64,000 nucleotides of DNA, taken from positions 62,001 through 126,000 of the forward strand of contig NZ_BJUV01000001.1 in assembly GCF_007988805.1 (NCBI RefSeq), written 5' to 3'. The notes under the pieces were generated by a model. The model was not told the DNA's origin. It saw only the letters and a program-made list of their open reading frames with translations, and did not search any database. This DNA is from Frigoribacterium faeni. GTDB taxonomy: Bacteria; Actinomycetota; Actinomycetes; Actinomycetales; Microbacteriaceae. Numbering within the stretch: position 1 is the stretch's first letter; every line of letters begins with the position of its first letter. Shown piece after piece: positions 61,153-64,000 of this stretch. Position numbers and translations under genes: made by a program.

Positions 61153-62568
61153 ATGCAGGTGTACAGGTATTCCGGGCCCGAGTTCTCTCCCTACGGCGAC
61201 GGGAAGGTGCCGGAGGTCGACGAGGGGCGCTGGGTGGCGCCCACCGCGTCCCGCCCGCTCCGCGCCTCCACGGCGTTGCCGGGGTCGAAGTCCCTGACGA
61301 ACCGCGAGCTGGTGCTCTCGGCGCTCGCCTCGACGCCCTCGACGCTGCGCCTGCCGCTGCACTCGCGCGACACCGCGCTGATGATCGAGGCGCTCACGGC
61401 CCTCGGCACCACCGTCGCCGAGTCCCCCGGCGACTCCCCGTTCGGCCCCGACCTGCTGATCACGCCCGGCGAGCTGCAGGGCGGCGCCACGATCGACTGC
61501 GGTCTGGCCGGCACCGTCATGCGGTTCCTGCCGCCGGTCGCGGCCCTCGCGCTCGGGCCGGTCACGTTCGACGGCGACGCCGGCGCGCGCAGGCGCCCCA
61601 TGCGCACGACGATCGACGCCCTCCGGGCCCTCGGCGTCGAGGTCAACGACGACGGCCGCGGCGCCCTGCCCTTCAGCCTCTACGGCACGGGCGAGGTCGA
61701 GGGCGGCGACATCGAGATCGACGCCTCGGCCTCGAGCCAGTTCGTCTCGGGTCTGCTGCTCTCGGCCGCCCGGTTCGAGCGCGGACTCACGCTGACGCAC
61801 ACGGGTGAACGCCTGCCGAGTCTGCCCCACATCGAGATGACGATCGACGCGCTCGCGCAGCGCGGGGTCGAGGTCACCTCGCCCGCCGTCGGCACGTGGG
61901 TCGTCCCGCCGACGCCGATCCGGGGCCGTGAGATCGTCATCGAACCCGATCTGTCCAACGCGGCGCCGTTCCTGGTGGCCGCGCTGGTCGCGGGGGGCAC
62001 CGTGTCGATCGTGCACTGGCCGGCCGACACGACCCAGGTCGGCGCCGACCTGATCGAGCTGCTGCCGCTCTGGGGCGCCACCGTCACGCTCGACGGCGAC
62101 ACCCTGACCGTCGACGGCGGACCGGGGCTGATCGGCGGGGGCTCGCTGCCCGGCGTCGACGTCGACCTGTCGCGCGGGGGCGAGCTCGCCCCGGCCCTGG
62201 TCGCCCTCGCGGCCCTCGCGTCCGGGCCGAGCACGATCACCGGCATCGGTCATCTCCGCGGCCACGAGACGGACCGGCTCGCCGCCCTCGCGTCCGAGAT
62301 CAACGCTCTCGGAGGAGCGGTGACCGAACTCGACGACGGCCTGCGCATCGAGCCGGCCCCGCTGCACGCCGGCCAGTGGCGCACCTACGAGGACCACCGC
62401 ATGGCGACCGCCGCGGCGATCATCGGACTCGCCGTGGAGGGCGTGGAGCTCGACGACGTCCGCGTCGTCGCGAAGACGCTGCCGCAGTTCGTCGAGCTGT
62501 GGGACGACATGCTCGGCCGGGCCGTCCATCGGAGCCCCGCCGACATCGACCTGCTCGGCTTCCTCTAG
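61153..62568 (+). CDS. aroA: 3-phosphoshikimate 1-carboxyvinyltransferase (EPSP synthase)
   Basis: AroA of 471 aa; joins shikimate-3-phosphate and PEP in aromatic amino-acid synthesis. [18 protein letters not shown] (about 44-61), [26 protein letters not shown] and a conserved DLSNAAPFL are diagnostic. The first 38 residues precede the domain, typical of actinobacterial forms. TACTGT (61138-61143) is a possible -10. Confidence 0.95.
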   Translation: MQVYRYSGPEFSPYGDGKVPEVDEGRWVAPTASRPLRASTALPGSKSLTNRELVLSALASTPSTLRLPLHSRDTALMIEALTALGTTVAESPGDSPFGPDLLITPGELQGGATIDCGLAGTVMRFLPPVAALALGPVTFDGDAGARRRPMRTTIDALRALGVEVNDDGRGALPFSLYGTGEVEGGDIEIDASASSQFVSGLLLSAARFERGLTLTHTGERLPSLPHIEMTIDALAQRGVEVTSPAVGTWVVPPTPIRGREIVIEPDLSNAAPFLVAALVAGGTVSIVHWPADTTQVGADLIELLPLWGATVTLDGDTLTVDGGPGLIGGGSLPGVDVDLSRGGELAPALVALAALASGPSTITGIGHLRGHETDRLAALASEINALGGAVTELDDGLRIEPAPLHAGQWRTYEDHRMATAAAIIGLAVEGVELDDVRVVAKTLPQFVELWDDMLGRAVHRSPADIDLLGFL

Positions 62569-62599
62569 GCGCCGGGATGATCACGACGAGCGGACGACG

Positions 62600-63733
62600 A
62601 TGAGCTGGTGGAGCGACGGCGACGACGCCGACGACGACGACGGCGACTACGCCCAGTACGACGAGAGCTCGGTGCGCGTGCGCCCCAACCCCAAGGGGAA
62701 CAAGCCGCGCACGAAGCAGCGCCCGGCCTACGCGAACGCCGAGGAGGGCGTCGTCTGGACGGTCGACCGCGGCCGCTACGGCGTGCTCATGGACGCCGGC
62801 ACGCCGGACGAGCGCGAGATCACCACGGCGCGTGCCCGCGAACTCGGCAAGAAGAGCGTCGTCACGGGCGACCGGGTCGACGTGGTCGGCGACACGAGCG
62901 GCTCCGAGGGGTCGCTCGCCCGCATCGTGCGGGTGCGCGAGCGGTCGACCCTGCTGCGCCGCAGCGCCGACGACAGCGACGCCGTCGAGCGGGTGATCGT
63001 GGCCAACGCCGACCAGATGCTGATCGTCGTCGCGGCGGCCGACCCCGAGCCCCGCCCGCGCCTGGTCGACCGGTACATGGTGGCGGCCTTCGACGCGGGG
63101 GTCGAGCCGATCCTCTGCATCACCAAGACCGACCTGGCCGACCCCGCCCCGTTTGCGGCGCACTTCGCGTGCCTGGACCTGCGGATCGTGACCAGCACCT
63201 CCACGTCGTTCGACGAGGTCGCGCCGGGCGGCGAGCCCTCCCCCGCCCTCGACGAGCTGCGGCGCATCCTCGACGGCCACGTGACGGTCACGGTCGGCCA
63301 CTCGGGCGTCGGGAAGTCGACGCTGGTGAACGCCCTGACCGGCTCGCAGCGCGAGGTCGGCGTGGTCAACGCCGTGACCGGTCGGGGCCGGCACACTTCC
63401 TCGTCGACGGTGTCGTTCAAGGTGCCGACCGGCGGATGGATCGTCGACACCCCGGGAGTGCGGTCGTTCGGGCTCGGGCACGTGGACCCCGAGAACATCC
63501 TGAAGTCGTTCGCGGCGCACGCCATACCGGCCGAGGGCGAGCCGGTCGACGGGATCCCGCTGGCCGAAGCCCACGACTGGGAGATCGTCGACCGCGTCGC
63601 GGCCGGCGAGCTCGGCGAGACCGGGCGACAGCGCCTCGAGTCGCTGCAGTCGCTGCTGGCGTCGAAGGGCGGCGTGAGCGGTCGCGATCAGGCGGCGGCG
63701 GCGGACGACGCCCGCGACGACGAGCGCGGCTGA
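62600..63733 (+). CDS. rsgA: Ribosome small-subunit GTPase RsgA
   Basis: Circularly permuted GTPase of 377 aa helping 30S maturation. An OB-fold start ([15 protein letters not shown]) follows an acidic tail. TKTD (G4, near 175) precedes GHSGVGKST (G1, near 233) and [10 protein letters not shown] (G3). The C-terminal Cys3-His zinc knuckle of E. coli RsgA is missing, as is usual in actinobacteria. Starts 31 bp after aroA in the same direction. Confidence 0.93.
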   Translation: MSWWSDGDDADDDDGDYAQYDESSVRVRPNPKGNKPRTKQRPAYANAEEGVVWTVDRGRYGVLMDAGTPDEREITTARARELGKKSVVTGDRVDVVGDTSGSEGSLARIVRVRERSTLLRRSADDSDAVERVIVANADQMLIVVAAADPEPRPRLVDRYMVAAFDAGVEPILCITKTDLADPAPFAAHFACLDLRIVTSTSTSFDEVAPGGEPSPALDELRRILDGHVTVTVGHSGVGKSTLVNALTGSQREVGVVNAVTGRGRHTSSSTVSFKVPTGGWIVDTPGVRSFGLGHVDPENILKSFAAHAIPAEGEPVDGIPLAEAHDWEIVDRVAAGELGETGRQRLESLQSLLASKGGVSGRDQAAAADDARDDERG

Positions 63734-63761
63734 GACGCACCGACCGGCAGGGCGGGCTGGG

Positions 63762-63767
63762 TACGCT
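63762..63767 (+). promoter_or_regulatory. -10 box (TACGCT) of a leaderless gene
   Basis: Ends six bases before the GTG at 63774. Confidence 0.45.
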
Positions 63768-63773
63768 GGCAGG

Positions 63774-64000
63774 GTGACCGCTGCCGCCGACCCGACCCGC
63801 GCCTCCTCGTCCGCTCCGACCGGCGACGCACCCGCCGCGCCCGGCGCCACCCCGCCCTGGGCGGACGACCTGGCCCTGGCCCTCGAGCTCGCGGACCTCG
63901 CCGACGCGATCAGCACCGAGCGGTACCGGTCGGCCGATCTGCACGTCTCGCTGAAGCCCGACCGGACGCACGTCACGGACGCCGACCAGGCCGTCGAGCG
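63774..64000 (+). CDS. hisN: Histidinol-phosphatase, inositol-monophosphatase-like (partial)
   Basis: First 75 codons of a gene cut by the window end. [19 protein letters not shown] and [15 protein letters not shown] match the start of actinobacterial HisN, a magnesium-dependent phosphatase making histidinol. The first 25 residues are a low-complexity extension that includes Thr-Arg-Ala-Ser-Ser coded by a dispersed repeat copy. Confidence 0.8.
   Translation, partial: MTAAADPTRASSSAPTGDAPAAPGATPPWADDLALALELADLADAISTERYRSADLHVSLKPDRTHVTDADQAVE
63794..63809. repeat. Dispersed repeat, copy in hisN start (coding)
   Basis: 16 bases GACCCGCGCCTCCTCG, then T instead of G. Read in frame as P-T-R-A-S-S. 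Confidence 0.75.

Noticed and set aside
1-64000. Long open frames on the opposite strand of real genes, for example opposite kgd (55797-59447) and opposite the peptide importer (10524-12404)
   Set aside because: They arise from GC-rich codon bias. Their products are low-complexity Arg/Gly/Asp/Val-rich sequences without domains, and the true strand carries clear protein families.
1-64000. tRNA, rRNA, CRISPR arrays, insertion sequences, phage or integrase genes
   Set aside because: No T-loop-like GGTTCGAATCC stretches, regular spacer arrays, transposase motifs or terminal inverted repeats were noticed.

Overview
This is a very GC-rich, gene-dense stretch of an actinobacterial chromosome. Features that point to Microbacteriaceae or a close relative are the all-in-one 2-oxoglutarate decarboxylase Kgd/OdhA, a SigR/RsrA-type redox sigma and anti-sigma pair, a GuaB1-type IMP dehydrogenase paralogue, a DtxR/IdeR-type iron box, many GTGA/ATGA stop-start overlaps, and many TANNNT boxes 6-8 bases before start codons (leaderless genes). 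The species cannot be named from this window. I found no rRNA, tRNA, CRISPR array, transposase, integrase or phage gene.

Layout. 1-6.1 kb: DUF3592-like protein, TPM-domain membrane protein and PspA homologue, acyltransferase-like membrane protein, arginase-fold protein, crotonase. 6.1-10.5 kb: CsbD, a three-gene redox operon (flavin disulfide reductase, HEXXH mini-protein, SDR) and an iron-box-controlled pair of siderophore-interacting proteins. 10.7-15.7 kb: a complete five-gene Opp/Dpp-type peptide or nickel importer, facing an amidase. 17.2-22.3 kb: SMR exporter with TetR regulator, a PRT/S51 peptidase/Ung/GNAT operon, DUF2071. 22.3-26.9 kb: an operon of three family 2 glycosyltransferases and a condensation-fold acyltransferase-like protein. 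27-31.3 kb: small Cys-rich protein, SDR, MetY and MetX. 31.4-34.7 kb: sensor kinase, kinase-like partner, LuxR response regulator, then an MFS exporter. 36.1-43 kb: a large Rhs protein with a putative type VII signal, two small related proteins downstream and a PH-like membrane protein upstream. 43-49.5 kb: secreted beta-helix protein, thiamine-binding protein, GT87, amino-acid ABC importer, YceI. 49.5-64 kb: housekeeping and metabolism (NnrD, OYE, two CorC/CNNM proteins, GuaB1, Kgd, GNAT, RsrA, SigR, AroA, RsgA, start of HisN).

The genes form several clear functional units: methionine sulfhydrylation (MetX makes the O-acetylhomoserine that MetY uses), iron-regulated siderophore reduction, peptide import next to an amidase, amino-acid import, thiol-oxidative stress control, and surface glycan or glycolipid assembly.

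The signals that ordinary genes do not explain are: a dispersed 17-bp repeat (GACCCGCGCCTCCTCGG), which lies in intergenic hairpins around metX and also sits in frame at protein ends, where it encodes Thr-Arg-Ala-Ser-Ser; a second 13-bp repeat family; the glycosyltransferase/acyltransferase operon; the kinase-like membrane protein between a sensor kinase and its regulator; the Rhs protein without a recognisable toxin; and the HEXXH mini-protein.
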